Program-made: the position numbers and the translations under genes
Notes under the pieces: model-generated
Database searches by the model: none
What the model saw: only the letters and a program-made list of their open reading frames with translations
Told to the model about the DNA's origin: nothing
In this document: positions 54,614 to 63,780 of the stretch, in pieces
Layout of the letters: every line of letters starts with the position of its first letter
Position numbering within the stretch: the stretch's first letter is position 1
Assembly (NCBI RefSeq): GCF_002746455.1
Contig: NZ_NWUW01000021.1
Coordinates: forward strand, 1-64,000
DNA: 64,000 bases
Direction: 5' to 3'
From: Bacillus fungorum
Lineage (GTDB): Bacteria; Bacillota; Bacilli; Bacillales; Bacillaceae_G

Positions 54614-54852
54614 TGCATGAATGAATACTCTGTTGTACAATAAGAAGAAAAGTAAAGTAAACTTTTTTGCTTTTTAAGTTACTATTTTATTGCAAGTAGC
54701 ATGTTATATAAAATAAAACCATCTACTTTGAAGTGAAATAGTGAAGTAACTAAATAGTTTAGAATGTATAACGAAAACAACAAGAAACAGCTTAGTTTTC
54801 TTCTTATAGATAGTCAGAAGGTAATTTGTTTTGTAGTACAGGGGGGAGAATT
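54614..54852. other. Intergenic region yutJ/yuzB
   Basis: About 240 bp AT-rich between divergent genes. It must contain the yuzB promoter; no clear hexamer pair chosen. Confidence 0.35.
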
Positions 54853-55092
54853 TTGATTAAACCATTAATTGAATTTTGTGTAGGTAACCTTGCGAGTGGT
54901 TCACAAGCAGCTTTAGAAAAATTAGAAAAAGATCCGAATTTAGATGTAATGGAGTATGGTTGTTTAGGATATTGTGGTATTTGTTTTGAAGGACCGTTTG
55001 CGCTTGTAAATGGTGAAGTCGTACAAGGTGCAACAGTAGAAGAGCTTGTTAATAATGTATATGAGTATTTGGATGAAAATCCAATGTTTTAA
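54853..55092 (+). CDS. yuzB: YuzB-family protein (DUF1450)
   Basis: 79 residues with a CVGN...[19 protein letters not shown] pattern, a thioredoxin-like ferredoxin fold without a full Fe-S ligand set. The start is TTG 54853 (MIKPLIEF) after GGGGGGAG; a longer frame from 54826 disagrees with the family length. Located between yutJ and dapF as in B. subtilis. Confidence 0.9.
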
Positions 55093-55175
55093 GGTGTTGC
55101 AATCGGCAGCACCTTTTTCTTTTTCTATTAGATAAAATCTTCTTTCGCAGGGGAGGATAATATTGTATATAAATA

Positions 55176-55205
55176 AAAAAGGCCCTTTTAGAAGGGCTTT
55201 TTTCT
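55176..55205 (+). terminator. Rho-independent terminator
   Basis: AAAGGCCCTT/AAGGGCTTTT-type hairpin with T6, about 85 bp after yuzB. Confidence 0.85.
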
Positions 55206-55335
55206 TACACCATTTGTGCAAGAATGGCTCATCGCCAAATGTTGTCAAATATGAGAAACGGGGGACATTCATATTGTGTTCTAAAAGCGTGCATTTTATA
55301 CTTAAAATAACAAATTATTTTTGGAGTGAATACAA

Positions 55336-56202
55336 ATGAGCCAATTTTCTTTTACAAAAATGCATGGTCTTGGCAATAGTTATATATATGTAAATATGTT
55401 TGAAGAACAAATTCCTGAAGAAGATTTAGCTCTTGTGGCGGAAAAGGTTTCAAATATTAATACTGGTATTGGAGCAGATGGAATGATTTTAATTTGTCCA
55501 TCTGACGTAGCGCCGGTGAAAATGCGCATGTTTAATAATGATGGATCAGAAGGGAAAAGTTGTGGTAACGGTTTACGCTGCGTGGCGAAATATGCGTATG
55601 AACATAAACTAGTAGAAGAAACAGTTTTCACAATTGAAACGTTAGCTGGCATTGTAACGGCGGAAGTAACGGTAGAAGAAGGGAAAGTTACGTTAGCGAA
55701 AATCGATATGGGAGCACCGCGTTTAACACGTGCGGAAATACCGATGCTTGGTGAAGGTGAAACGCCATTTATTCGTGAAAACTTCTTATACAATAATCAT
55801 CGTTATGCATTTACAGCTGTTTCAATGGGGAATCCGCATGCAGTTATTTTTGTGGATGATGTAGAACAAGCACCTCTTACAACACTTGGGCCAGTTCTTG
55901 AGACACATGAAATGTTCCCAGAACGAGTAAATGTTGAATTCATTGAGATTTTGAATGAGGAAGAGATGAACTTCCGCGTTTGGGAACGTGGATCTGGTGT
56001 AACGCAAGCTTGCGGGACAGGAGCATGTGCTGCAGTTGTAGCCTCTATTTTAAATGGGAAAATGGAACGTGGTAAGGAAATTACAGTTCATTTAGCTGGT
56101 GGTGATTTAATGATTGCATGGACAGAAGAAGGCAATGTGTTAATGAAAGGACCAGCGGAAGTAATTTGCTGCGGAGTGTATGAGTACAAGATAGAAGCGT
56201 AA
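55336..56202 (+). CDS. dapF: Diaminopimelate epimerase
   Basis: 288 residues. The two catalytic cysteines are in [12 protein letters not shown] (near residue 79) and [10 protein letters not shown] (near residue 227). It converts LL- to meso-diaminopimelate for lysine and peptidoglycan. ATG 55336 after TGGAGTG. A cofactor-free enzyme of usual length. Confidence 0.96.
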   Translation: MSQFSFTKMHGLGNSYIYVNMFEEQIPEEDLALVAEKVSNINTGIGADGMILICPSDVAPVKMRMFNNDGSEGKSCGNGLRCVAKYAYEHKLVEETVFTIETLAGIVTAEVTVEEGKVTLAKIDMGAPRLTRAEIPMLGEGETPFIRENFLYNNHRYAFTAVSMGNPHAVIFVDDVEQAPLTTLGPVLETHEMFPERVNVEFIEILNEEEMNFRVWERGSGVTQACGTGACAAVVASILNGKMERGKEITVHLAGGDLMIAWTEEGNVLMKGPAEVICCGVYEYKIEA

Positions 56203-56243
56203 AGATGTATAATAGAATGAGAACAGAAAGGATGGTGTATTTC

Positions 56244-56597
56244 ATGATTGAAGTAACAGAACAAGCAGCTTTTCAAATTAAAGATATGTTAAAAGATGCT
56301 GAAGATGGAGAGAAGTACGTGCGCCTTGCTGTACACGGCGGCGGATGTAGTGGTCTTTCTTACGGCTTAGGATTTGAAGTAGAACCAAAAGAAGACGACA
56401 CAGTTCTTGAGTTTTTCGGTGTTGAATTTGTTATCGATACAGAAAGTGCTCCCATTGTTAAAGGAGTAAAAATTGATTATAAACAATCTATGCTTGGCGG
56501 TGGATTCACAATCGACAATCCAAACGCAATCGCATCATGCGGATGTGGATCATCATTCCGTACAGCGACGAATGCTGGTAAGCCAGAAGAGTGCTAA
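56244..56597 (+). CDS. yutM: A-type Fe-S carrier (HesB/IscA family) YutM
   Basis: 117 residues. The three cluster cysteines are GGCSGLSYGL and the C-terminal CGCGSSF. Delivers Fe-S clusters downstream of SUF. ATG 56244 after AAAGGATGG; the upstream extension to 56205 is not supported. Completes the Fe-S theme of the window. Confidence 0.95.
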   Translation: MIEVTEQAAFQIKDMLKDAEDGEKYVRLAVHGGGCSGLSYGLGFEVEPKEDDTVLEFFGVEFVIDTESAPIVKGVKIDYKQSMLGGGFTIDNPNAIASCGCGSSFRTATNAGKPEEC

Positions 56598-56614
56598 GTT
56601 TTTAGCGGAAATAG

Positions 56615-56665
56615 AAAAAGACCTTTTTAGCGATGAAATAAAATCGTTAAGGAGGTCTTTTCTTT
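56615..56665 (+). terminator. Terminator of yutM
   Basis: A long hairpin, AAAAGACCT...AGCGAT with ATCGTT..AGGTCTTTT, followed by C and T run. Confidence 0.85.
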
Positions 56666-56749
56666 TGTCGTAAAAAATCAGAAACGACGCCTTCCAAATT
56701 TAGAAATCGGTCTTAAGATATTTGTGCAACGAATGTTAAAATCTTAATC

Positions 56750-56910
56750 TAATTCACCTTTGCATAGATGCAGGTATTAGTTAGTTGTTTGCCGTTAGCT
56801 GAGAAATCTTCATTACGTAATACACCTTCAAGTTCAAAGCCTAGTTCTTCAGGAATCGCACGACTTTTCGTGTTATTACATTCACATCGTATTTCAATCC
56901 TTCTAATTTT
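56750..56910 (-). pseudogene. GNAT acetyltransferase C-terminal relic
   Basis: On the minus strand the frame reads RRIEIRCECNNTKSRAIPEELGFELEGVLRNEDFSANGK, a clear RimJ/RimL-type GNAT ending with most of the protein missing. No start codon. Confidence 0.55.
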
Positions 56911-56941
56911 TGTCTTTTGCATAATTAGAAGTTGGTTTATG

Positions 56942-57043
56942 TGTATGAAGAATTTTAATGAAGTGATAGCAAATCATCTAAGTTTAGAATCCATACTTAT
57001 TCCAATTGGTGACAGAATGACGGTTTCTAAAGTGAAGAAATAA
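56942..57043 (+). pseudogene. O-methyltransferase C-terminal relic
   Basis: The ending MKNFNEVIANHLSLESILIPIGDRMTVSKVKK resembles the C-terminus of class I SAM-dependent O-methyltransferases (YrrM/TrmR-like, LPIGDGLTVS). The first two thirds are missing. It abuts the GNAT relic on the other strand. Confidence 0.5.
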
Positions 57044-57149
57044 TTATTATCTTACAAAAGTGTAATGTTCATGTCATGTTTTTGAATTTCTTCTTTAAGC
57101 TCTGGGCTTTAAGATAAGAATATAAGAAAAAACATATGAGGTGAAGGAA

Positions 57150-57503
57150 ATGAAAAGATACATTGCACTGTTTAGTATTTTAGTTGTATTTGCAAGTTTG
57201 TTAGTTGGGTGTGATATTAACCGTTTAGGGAAAGATGATTATTACGTTCAAATTACAGTAGATGGAAAAGAGTATAATGGTAAAACTGATAATGGTGAGC
57301 CGTATACAGATTACCAATATAAATTAACTGGTTTTGATAAAGATGGTAAAGAGAAAGAGTTAGAATTCAAAGCTCAAAAAAATCTTCGTAAAGAAGCATT
57401 CCTACGTGTATATCACTCAGATAAAAAAGGTGTAACGGCTTGGGAAGAAGTGAAAAAAGACGAGCTTCCTGCGAAAGTGAAAGAAAAACTAAGTGTAAAG
57501 TAA
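57150..57503 (+). CDS. YxeA-family lipoprotein (DUF1093)
   Basis: 117 residues with lipobox LLVGC (Cys 21). The mature domain fits the YxeA family (YYVQITVDGKE..., YQYKLTGFDKDGKEKELEFKAQKNLRKEAFLRVYHSDKKGVTAWEEVKKDELP). Small surface lipoprotein of unknown role. Start ATG 57150 with TGAGGTGAAGG; the GTG at 57141 is part of that site. Confidence 0.88.
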   Translation: MKRYIALFSILVVFASLLVGCDINRLGKDDYYVQITVDGKEYNGKTDNGEPYTDYQYKLTGFDKDGKEKELEFKAQKNLRKEAFLRVYHSDKKGVTAWEEVKKDELPAKVKEKLSVK

Positions 57504-57510
57504 GACAGAT

Positions 57511-57547
57511 AAAAAGGAATTGACGAACAGGGTCAATTCCTTTTTTG
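57511..57547. terminator. Bidirectional terminator
   Basis: AAAAAGGAATTGAC/GTCAATTCCTTTTT arms between convergent genes. Confidence 0.9.
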
Positions 57548-57994
57548 ATTTTCAAAACCTTCTTCTGAAATGACTTTAAATCCATGTCTTTTAAATAAAG
57601 CAGTTGTTACCCCGTAACCATTTTGCTTATTACCGTTAAATTCTCCAGTGTAAATCGTAGAACTACCGCAAGATGGACTACGTTCTTTTAAAATAATATA
57701 TTCTGGGTGTAAATTTTTAATTTGTTCTAGAGCTTTATAAGCACCACTAACGAAAGATTCTGTGACATCTTCACCGTCTTTTGTCATCACTTTTGCTTTT
57801 CCATCCAACACGTCATCGCCATTCCCGCCAATAATTTCAGCTGAGGGGCGAGGCGTTGGCAATCCTCCTAATACTTCAGGACAAATGAGGACTGTATCTT
57901 TTTTTTGCAGTAGCTCCTCTATTTTTGAAATGAGATTGTCATTGCCGTCATATCGACAAGCGATACCACCTAAGCAGGCACTAATTACGATCAT
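57533..57994 (-). CDS. DUF523-family (TudS-like) Fe-S protein
   Basis: 153 residues. Conserved cysteines are SACLGGIACRYDG, CPEVLGGLPTPRP and SPSCGSS, the pattern of DUF523 proteins, some of which (TudS) use an Fe-S cluster to desulfurate 2-thiouracil (known). Probably cytosolic. Substrate in this organism is not established. Confidence 0.88.
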   Translation of the reverse strand: MIVISACLGGIACRYDGNDNLISKIEELLQKKDTVLICPEVLGGLPTPRPSAEIIGGNGDDVLDGKAKVMTKDGEDVTESFVSGAYKALEQIKNLHPEYIILKERSPSCGSSTIYTGEFNGNKQNGYGVTTALFKRHGFKVISEEGFENQKRN

Positions 57995-58073
57995 ATTTTC
58001 ATCTCCAATAAAAAATATTAACTATCCCGCCAATTTTTCTTTCTGACACTTACTTATAAGTGAGGTGATATAA

Positions 58074-58955
58074 ATGGGAAGCTTATATAATCTAATGAAA
58101 CCATATAGTGAATTTCGAAGTAAAGAAGAGTTTAATACATATCAAAAACAAGTGTTGAAGTGCTACCGATTTCAATTAAATAAAACGGATACTACCATTA
58201 TTCATTTTTTAGGAAAGTATGCAGTGAATGAGAAACAGAAAACAGTGGGGGTTGCTTGTCCGTTAATGGAGACGATTGCGACGAATGTTGGAAAGAGCAT
58301 TCGTACAGTACGCCGCTCCATTGCAAAGTTAGAGGAACTAGGAATTATAAAACGTGTTGCGACAAAAGAAAGACATAAGCGCGGGGGATATAGTGCGAAC
58401 TTATATGTTTTTCTTATATCGGCAATTGACCGCATGGATGACCGTATGAAAATGTCCGCATGTAAAAGTGCGGATTGTACAGCTGGCTGTAGCGGAAAAG
58501 AGCAAAAACGTGAGGAGGAAACAATTCTTTCTAAAAACATTCCACAAATAAAAGAGAATAGAAAAGTAACGTACGAGCTTGATGAGACGTATTGCCGTCA
58601 CGATATACCGAAGCCTTTTATATACGCACTGGTGCCGATGACGAGTAATCCGAAGAAGATTAATATATTTTGGAGTAAGGTGGAACTTGCATATAAAAAG
58701 AGCGGATTATTAGAACAAGGTGTTTTACTGGAGCAAATATTAGCTGATGAAGAAGTGTATGGAAATTTCATTTGGCGAGTGAAGAGTGTTGTGAGAGCGT
58801 ATAAATACGGGGAAATCCGTAAAAATGTTAAGGCGCTTTTATATAGTACAGTGCGAGATTTATTTTTTGAGGTTGGATTAGAATGGGGAGCAGCACTGAG
58901 AAGAAGTAAGGGGATACCGCTATTTGATCCATTTAAAAAGGAGCCATGCGTATAA
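58074..58955 (+). CDS. Helix-turn-helix protein (HTH_36 / replication-initiator-like)
   Basis: 293 residues. A winged helix at about 65-110 (METIATNVGKSIRTVRRSIAKLEELGIIKRV) matches HTH_36, common in plasmid or phage replication proteins. A Cys-containing middle and a long helical tail follow. No start ambiguity (GAGGTGATATAA before ATG). Probably a DNA-binding protein of mobile origin that has become chromosomal; function unknown. Confidence 0.72.
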   Translation: MGSLYNLMKPYSEFRSKEEFNTYQKQVLKCYRFQLNKTDTTIIHFLGKYAVNEKQKTVGVACPLMETIATNVGKSIRTVRRSIAKLEELGIIKRVATKERHKRGGYSANLYVFLISAIDRMDDRMKMSACKSADCTAGCSGKEQKREEETILSKNIPQIKENRKVTYELDETYCRHDIPKPFIYALVPMTSNPKKINIFWSKVELAYKKSGLLEQGVLLEQILADEEVYGNFIWRVKSVVRAYKYGEIRKNVKALLYSTVRDLFFEVGLEWGAALRRSKGIPLFDPFKKEPCV

Positions 58956-58972
58956 TACATGACTCCAAATAG

Positions 58973-60220
58973 TTAATCAAACTTTCTTACAACTGGAACA
59001 CGAATCGCTACAAATAGTACGAAGACGATAACGGCGATTGCACCGCTTTTCATAACGGTTACGATTGGAATTCCCATTGCAAGTGCGATTGATGTGAATG
59101 CATAAGAGAGCGGAATGAAGCCCATTGATGATAGCATAAGTAAACTCATTACGCGTCCCATCATTTCTTCTTTTACTGTCGATTGAATCATTGCCATAAG
59201 CGGAACGATAGCCATTGCAATTGTAATACCGTAAAACATGCCGGCTAATAATGCTTGCCACAGTACAGTGCTAAAGTTGATGGATAAGAAGAATACACCA
59301 GACAGTAGCATCATGATAATGCAAAATAGACCGCGTCTACGATTAATATTTTTTAAACCGACAATGACAGCGCCTATTGCCATTCCGCCGCCTACAGATG
59401 CTTCTAAGTAACTAAACTGAAGCGAATCACCGTGCAGAACATTTTTAACGAAAAGCGGGAAACCGACTTGCATCGGACCGATTAAAAATAAATTTAAAAA
59501 GGCGCTACAAATAAGGAAAGTTGAAAGGAATGGAGATTCCTTTACATATAAGATTCCTTCTTTAATAGAAGTGAACATGCCCTTGTCTGTATTTTGCTGC
59601 TCTGGCATCGTAAATTGTATTTTTTGAACGAGTATGGCTGCGACGATCAGTAATAAAATCGTGATTGAAAAGATCGTTTCATAGTTCGTAAATTTAATAA
59701 GAATTCCGCCAAGTACAGGGCCTAAGATGACCGATGCTTGGTTTGTCATTTGTGTAAGTGAGTTTGCTTGTGTTAAACGGCTTTTTTCTACAAGTTCAGG
59801 CAAGATAGATCCGTCAGCTGACCAGAAAAAAGCATCAGCAAGTCCAAAGAATAAAGCAAATAAAGCAAATGTATATAGTGTTACATCACCTACGATGAAC
59901 CATGTAAGAATGGTTGCGACGAGAATAGCACGAATAATATTAGAATAAAACATAATGTTTTTTTTCGGGAATTTATCAGCTACAGCGCCGCCAATAATCA
60001 TAAAAATAAGCCTTGGAACACTAAGAGCTACGAAAACAACACCGAGTGAAGCCTCAAGGTTTAATGTTTTTGCTATGTACCACGTTTGTGAAAAAGTAAA
60101 AAAGGCTAAAGCAAAACTTGAAAAGAGTGTAGCTGCCCAAAGAAAAAGGAAATTCGTATTTTTTAATAACGGTTTTCCGCTTCCCTCTAAAGCAGATTTA
60201 TTTTGTTGTAGTTCCTCCAT
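58973..60220 (-). CDS. MFS transporter (MFS_3 type)
   Basis: 415 residues, 12 predicted membrane helices. Typical MFS_3 features near loop 2-3 (GGAVADKFPKKNIMFYSN, with the GxxxD/R-K motif) and a charged N-terminus. Likely a drug or siderophore exporter; substrate not determinable. AAAGGAAG before ATG. Confidence 0.9.
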   Translation of the reverse strand: MEELQQNKSALEGSGKPLLKNTNFLFLWAATLFSSFALAFFTFSQTWYIAKTLNLEASLGVVFVALSVPRLIFMIIGGAVADKFPKKNIMFYSNIIRAILVATILTWFIVGDVTLYTFALFALFFGLADAFFWSADGSILPELVEKSRLTQANSLTQMTNQASVILGPVLGGILIKFTNYETIFSITILLLIVAAILVQKIQFTMPEQQNTDKGMFTSIKEGILYVKESPFLSTFLICSAFLNLFLIGPMQVGFPLFVKNVLHGDSLQFSYLEASVGGGMAIGAVIVGLKNINRRRGLFCIIMMLLSGVFFLSINFSTVLWQALLAGMFYGITIAMAIVPLMAMIQSTVKEEMMGRVMSLLMLSSMGFIPLSYAFTSIALAMGIPIVTVMKSGAIAVIVFVLFVAIRVPVVRKFD

Positions 60221-60351
60221 ATTGCTTCCTTTCTATGTGACAAATTTAAACTGAAAAACCTGTTAACAATCGTTTTATACAGTTTCTAATATTTCTATAC
60301 TGTACTTTTTCATTGTAGACAATTATGTTGGATTTGCACAGTGGCTATTTA

Positions 60352-60395
60352 ACGACAAAAGAGAAGATACCAAATGGTATCTTCTCTTTTGTCGT
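60352..60395 (-). terminator. Terminator of the GyrI-like gene
   Basis: Arms ACGACAAAAGAGAAGATACC (60352-60371) and 60376-60395 are a perfect 20-bp match around AAAT. On the minus strand the descending arm contains TCTCTTTTGTC. Confidence 0.8.
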
Positions 60396-60872
60396 TTAGG
60401 CTAATGCAATATAAATATCCAATTGTACGTTGGTTGGATCTAACGCTCTTTCATCATAAAGCTCAAAGTCTGTTGTAAAAGCACGTTTGTTTTCCTTAGA
60501 CCATTTCCAAATATATTCCCAAGCTTCGCAAACGACTTCAGCAACTGGTCCTTTTCTCGTTGTAAATACCGCATATGTAGCGGCAGGTATTGTTAAAGTT
60601 GTCATATTTTCAGGCACGTCTTCTAATGAAGAAACGGGCATACCGATCGTAAATTGATATGTACCAGTTTCATCTGATTCGTAATTTGAGTAGAAAGCGA
60701 ATGTTTCTTTCGTTTGTTGATTTGGGATGTGCTGCATCATTTGTTCTTGGAAGTATTGGTTCCAAAGCTCTGGAATTTTTCCTTCAGTAGATGCCTCTAT
60801 TTTATTTGTCGTCGTAATCGAAACGCCGATTGCTTGGAAAGCTTCTTTTTTTACAATAATAGGTTCTTTCAT
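60396..60872 (-). CDS. GyrI-like small-molecule-binding protein
   Basis: 158 residues, the effector-binding domain of the SOUL/GyrI family (PF06445-like) as a stand-alone protein: LWNQYFQEQ, FAFYSNYESDETGTYQFTIGMPV, YAVFTTRKGPV. May sequester or hydrolyse a cyclopropanoid or other drug-like ligand. Neighbour of an MFS gene on the same strand but 175 bp away. Ribosome site AAGGGGG. Confidence 0.87.
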   Translation of the reverse strand: MKEPIIVKKEAFQAIGVSITTTNKIEASTEGKIPELWNQYFQEQMMQHIPNQQTKETFAFYSNYESDETGTYQFTIGMPVSSLEDVPENMTTLTIPAATYAVFTTRKGPVAEVVCEAWEYIWKWSKENKRAFTTDFELYDERALDPTNVQLDIYIALA

Positions 60873-60953
60873 TTTAAATATCCCCCTTATTAAGTAGAAC
60901 GTTTGTTCTTGTTAATTGTAACATATTTTGGAAGGGAGCGGTAGCGTAATAAA

Positions 60954-60988
60954 AAAAAGAACTCCTTCACGTAAAAGGAGTTCTTTTC
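60954..60988 (-). terminator. Terminator of yumC
   Basis: AAAGAACTCCTT/AAGGAGTTCTTT arms, with T on the minus-strand side. Confidence 0.9.
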
Positions 60989-60997
60989 ATTTCTATA

Positions 60998-61987
60998 TTA
61001 AAACATACTTGAGCTGTGCATCGGTTGAAGTTTTGCGTTTGGATCGAAGTAAGCTTTCGCATTGTTTACCGCCGTTGGTGCTTCGCCAAATCCGCAAGCG
61101 ATAAGTTTCACTTTTCCTTCATATGTACAAATGTCACCAGCAGCGTAAATGCCAGGAATATTTGTTTCCATTTTCGAGTTCACGAGAATGCTGTTTTTTT
61201 GTATATCTAAGCCCCAGTTTTTAATTGGACCAAGGGAAGAAACGAAGCCGTAGTTTACGATTACATCATCAACATCGATAATAATTTTTTCCTCCGTTTT
61301 TACATGCTGAAGAACGACTTGTTCAATTTTGTCATCACCAATGAGTTCTACTGGAACGTATGGTGTGCTTACTTCTGCACGAGAATTCATTAAGCTTTCT
61401 ACGCTATGTTCATGCGCACGGAATTTATCACGGCGATGAACGATTGTAACTTTGTCAGCAATCGGCTCTAACATCATTGTCCAATCAACCGCTGAGTCGC
61501 CGCCGCCAAATACTACGACGCGCTTACCAGCAAATTTATTCATATCATCAACGAAATAATGTAAGTTTTTCTTTTCGTACTTTGCTGTCCCTTCTAATTC
61601 TAAGCGGCGTGGTTGGAAAGCACCATTGCCAGCAGTAATAATAACTGACTTAGAATAGTGAGTTTGCTTATTCGTAACAAGTTTAAATATACCGTCAGCT
61701 TGTTTCTCAAGCGTATCAACAGCTTCTTCTAAACAAACGGTTGGATCAAATTTCTTCATTTGCTCTTTTAAGTTATCAACTAATTCTTGTGCGCGCACTT
61801 TCGGGAATCCAGCTACATCATAAATGTATTTTTCAGGGTAGAGTGCGGATAATTGTCCTCCAAGCTGAGGTAAGCTTTCAATGATTTTTACACTTGCTTG
61901 TCTCATACCGCCATAAAATGCTGTGAATAGTCCTGTTGGACCACCACCAATAATTGTTATGTCGTAAACTTTTTGATTTTCTGCCAC
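60998..61987 (-). CDS. yumC: Ferredoxin/flavodoxin-NADP+ reductase YumC
   Basis: 329 residues, thioredoxin-reductase-like FNR. FAD site [17 protein letters not shown] near residue 14, NADPH site [11 protein letters not shown] near residue 160, FAD site YAAGDICTY near residue 283. No CxxC, as expected for YumC. Reduces ferredoxin or flavodoxin from NADPH, useful for Fe-S and radical-SAM enzymes. The start is taken as GTG 61987 because AGGGGG is only 1-2 bp from the ATG at 61993. Confidence 0.94.
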   Translation of the reverse strand: MAENQKVYDITIIGGGPTGLFTAFYGGMRQASVKIIESLPQLGGQLSALYPEKYIYDVAGFPKVRAQELVDNLKEQMKKFDPTVCLEEAVDTLEKQADGIFKLVTNKQTHYSKSVIITAGNGAFQPRRLELEGTAKYEKKNLHYFVDDMNKFAGKRVVVFGGGDSAVDWTMMLEPIADKVTIVHRRDKFRAHEHSVESLMNSRAEVSTPYVPVELIGDDKIEQVVLQHVKTEEKIIIDVDDVIVNYGFVSSLGPIKNWGLDIQKNSILVNSKMETNIPGIYAAGDICTYEGKVKLIACGFGEAPTAVNNAKAYFDPNAKLQPMHSSSMF

Positions 61988-62324
61988 TTTCATTCCCCCT
62001 ATAGATGGAATTTTGATATTGATTTCATATATTGTTCATATGTACACGAAAATCCTGCAAATGATGATACTTTCAAATAAATGATAGCATATTTGAGTTC
62101 ATAATACTTCTGGAAACGACTGAATTGTGTGTAAGTTTTCGCATAGGTGCTTTTTCACTTGTATAAAATATGGTGAAAGGAAAATACATGAAAAAAAGGT
62201 TGAAAAACCCTTGAAAACGCTATGTTATTTTAAAATATTGATAATTCTCCAGGCTCTTGAATTCTGGAATAAAACCGAATAATATAGGGAAGTATTATGT
62301 TAAATTTCTATGACAAAATTCGTA
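61988..62324. other. Intergenic region yumC/yumB
   Basis: About 340 bp between divergent genes, AT-rich, with no ORF. It must include the yumC promoter. Nothing else recognised up to the yumB promoter at 62330. Confidence 0.35.
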
Positions 62325-62329
62325 CGATT

Positions 62330-62378
62330 TTTTGACTGCGTTTTGTTATGATATAGAATGTGATAAATTCCACATTCT
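62330..62378 (+). promoter_or_regulatory. yumB promoter with perfect inverted repeat
   Basis: TTGACT (62332-62337) and TAGAAT (62354-62359) are spaced 16 bp. AGAATGTG (62355-62362) and CACATTCT (62371-62378) are perfect inverted repeats with an 8-bp centre, lying over the -10 and start site. A good repressor site by position; the regulator is unknown. Confidence 0.6.
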
Positions 62379-62449
62379 TGACAAATAGAGTTTTTAGTAC
62401 TTGGTATTATTTTTCATTACTATTATATAAAGAAAAGGGTTGTGATTTG

Positions 62450-63658
62450 GTGAAGACTCCAAAAATCGTAGTTTTAGGTGCAGGTTATGGCGGGATGATT
62501 ACGACTGTTCGTCTGCAAAAAGCATTAGCTGTAAATGAAGCTGAAATTACGTTAGTAAACAACAACAGCTATCACTACCAAGCGACTTGGTTACACGAGA
62601 GCGCAGCTGGTACATTACAAGATGAAAAAATCTGTCTAGATATTCAAGACGTTATTGATACAAATAAAGTGAACTTTGTACAAGATACAGTAGTAGAAAT
62701 TAAAGCTGCTGAAAAACGTATTATCTTAAAAGACGGCGAGTTAGAGTATGACTACTTAGTAATCGGTCTTGGTTTCGAATCAGAAACATTCGGAATTACA
62801 GGATTAAAAGAGCACGCATTCTCAATCGCTAACATTAATGCAACTCGTCAAATTCGTGAGCATATGGAAGCTAGTTTCGCTAAATATGCAGATGAAAAGC
62901 GCGATGAATTAGTAACAATCGTTGTTGGTGGTGCTGGATTTACTGGTATCGAGTACGTAGGTGAGCTTGCAAACCGTGTTCCTGAACTTTGCAAACAGTA
63001 CAATGTACCACGTGAAAAAGCACGTATCATCTGTGTAGAAGCTGCTCCAACAGCACTTCCAGGTTTCGATCCTGCATTAGTAGAATACGCTGTGAAACAA
63101 CTTGAGAAAAAAGGCGTAGAATTCCGTATCGGTACAGCAATTAAAGAAGCAACTGAAGAAGGTATTATCGTTGCAAATGGCGATGATACTGAATTAATTA
63201 AGTCTGAAACAGTGGTTTGGGCTGCAGGTGTTCGTGGTAACGGTATTGTGGAAGAGTCTGGCTTTGAAGCAATGCGCGGACGTGTAAAAGTTGATGAGTA
63301 CATGCACGCTCCAGGATACGAAGATGTATTCATGGTTGGTGACGCAGCGTTAATCATTAACGAAGAAATTAACCGTCCATACCCACCAACAGCACAAATC
63401 GCAATTCAACAAGGTTACAACATTGCACACAACTTAACTGTGTTAGTTCGTGGCAAAGGCGAAATGAAAAAATTCGCATTCGATAATAAAGGATCTGTAT
63501 GTTCTTTAGGTCATGACGATGCAATGGGCGTTGTTATGGGCAAAAAGTTAACAGGTTGGAAAGCTTCCTTCATGAAGAAGGTTATCGATAACCGTTACCT
63601 ATTCTTATTAGGTGGACCTTTATTAGTTCTTAAAAAAGGTAAATTAAAGTTCTTTTAA
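62450..63658 (+). CDS. yumB: Type II NADH dehydrogenase-like flavoprotein YumB
   Basis: 402 residues. FAD site [14 protein letters not shown] near residue 5, NAD site [16 protein letters not shown] near residue 160, and VGDAALI flavin motif. The C-terminal part ([30 protein letters not shown]) is amphipathic and may anchor it to the membrane. GTG 62450 follows AAAAGGG; the longer frame to 62360 covers the promoter inverted repeat and is rejected. Divergent from yumC. Confidence 0.92.
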   Translation: MKTPKIVVLGAGYGGMITTVRLQKALAVNEAEITLVNNNSYHYQATWLHESAAGTLQDEKICLDIQDVIDTNKVNFVQDTVVEIKAAEKRIILKDGELEYDYLVIGLGFESETFGITGLKEHAFSIANINATRQIREHMEASFAKYADEKRDELVTIVVGGAGFTGIEYVGELANRVPELCKQYNVPREKARIICVEAAPTALPGFDPALVEYAVKQLEKKGVEFRIGTAIKEATEEGIIVANGDDTELIKSETVVWAAGVRGNGIVEESGFEAMRGRVKVDEYMHAPGYEDVFMVGDAALIINEEINRPYPPTAQIAIQQGYNIAHNLTVLVRGKGEMKKFAFDNKGSVCSLGHDDAMGVVMGKKLTGWKASFMKKVIDNRYLFLLGGPLLVLKKGKLKFF

Positions 63659-63670
63659 TATATAGTAGAG

Positions 63671-63707
63671 AAAGCAGAAACGGCTAAGAGCTGTTTCTGC
63701 TTTTTTC
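63671..63707 (+). terminator. Terminator of yumB
   Basis: AAAGCAGAAACGG/CTGTTTCTGCTTT-type hairpin with T6. Confidence 0.9.
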
Positions 63708-63780
63708 ATTTTAAAAATATAGTATAATATATAAAAAGAAAGAATATTCTGTCCGTTCTAGTAGAGGAGGGTATTACATC

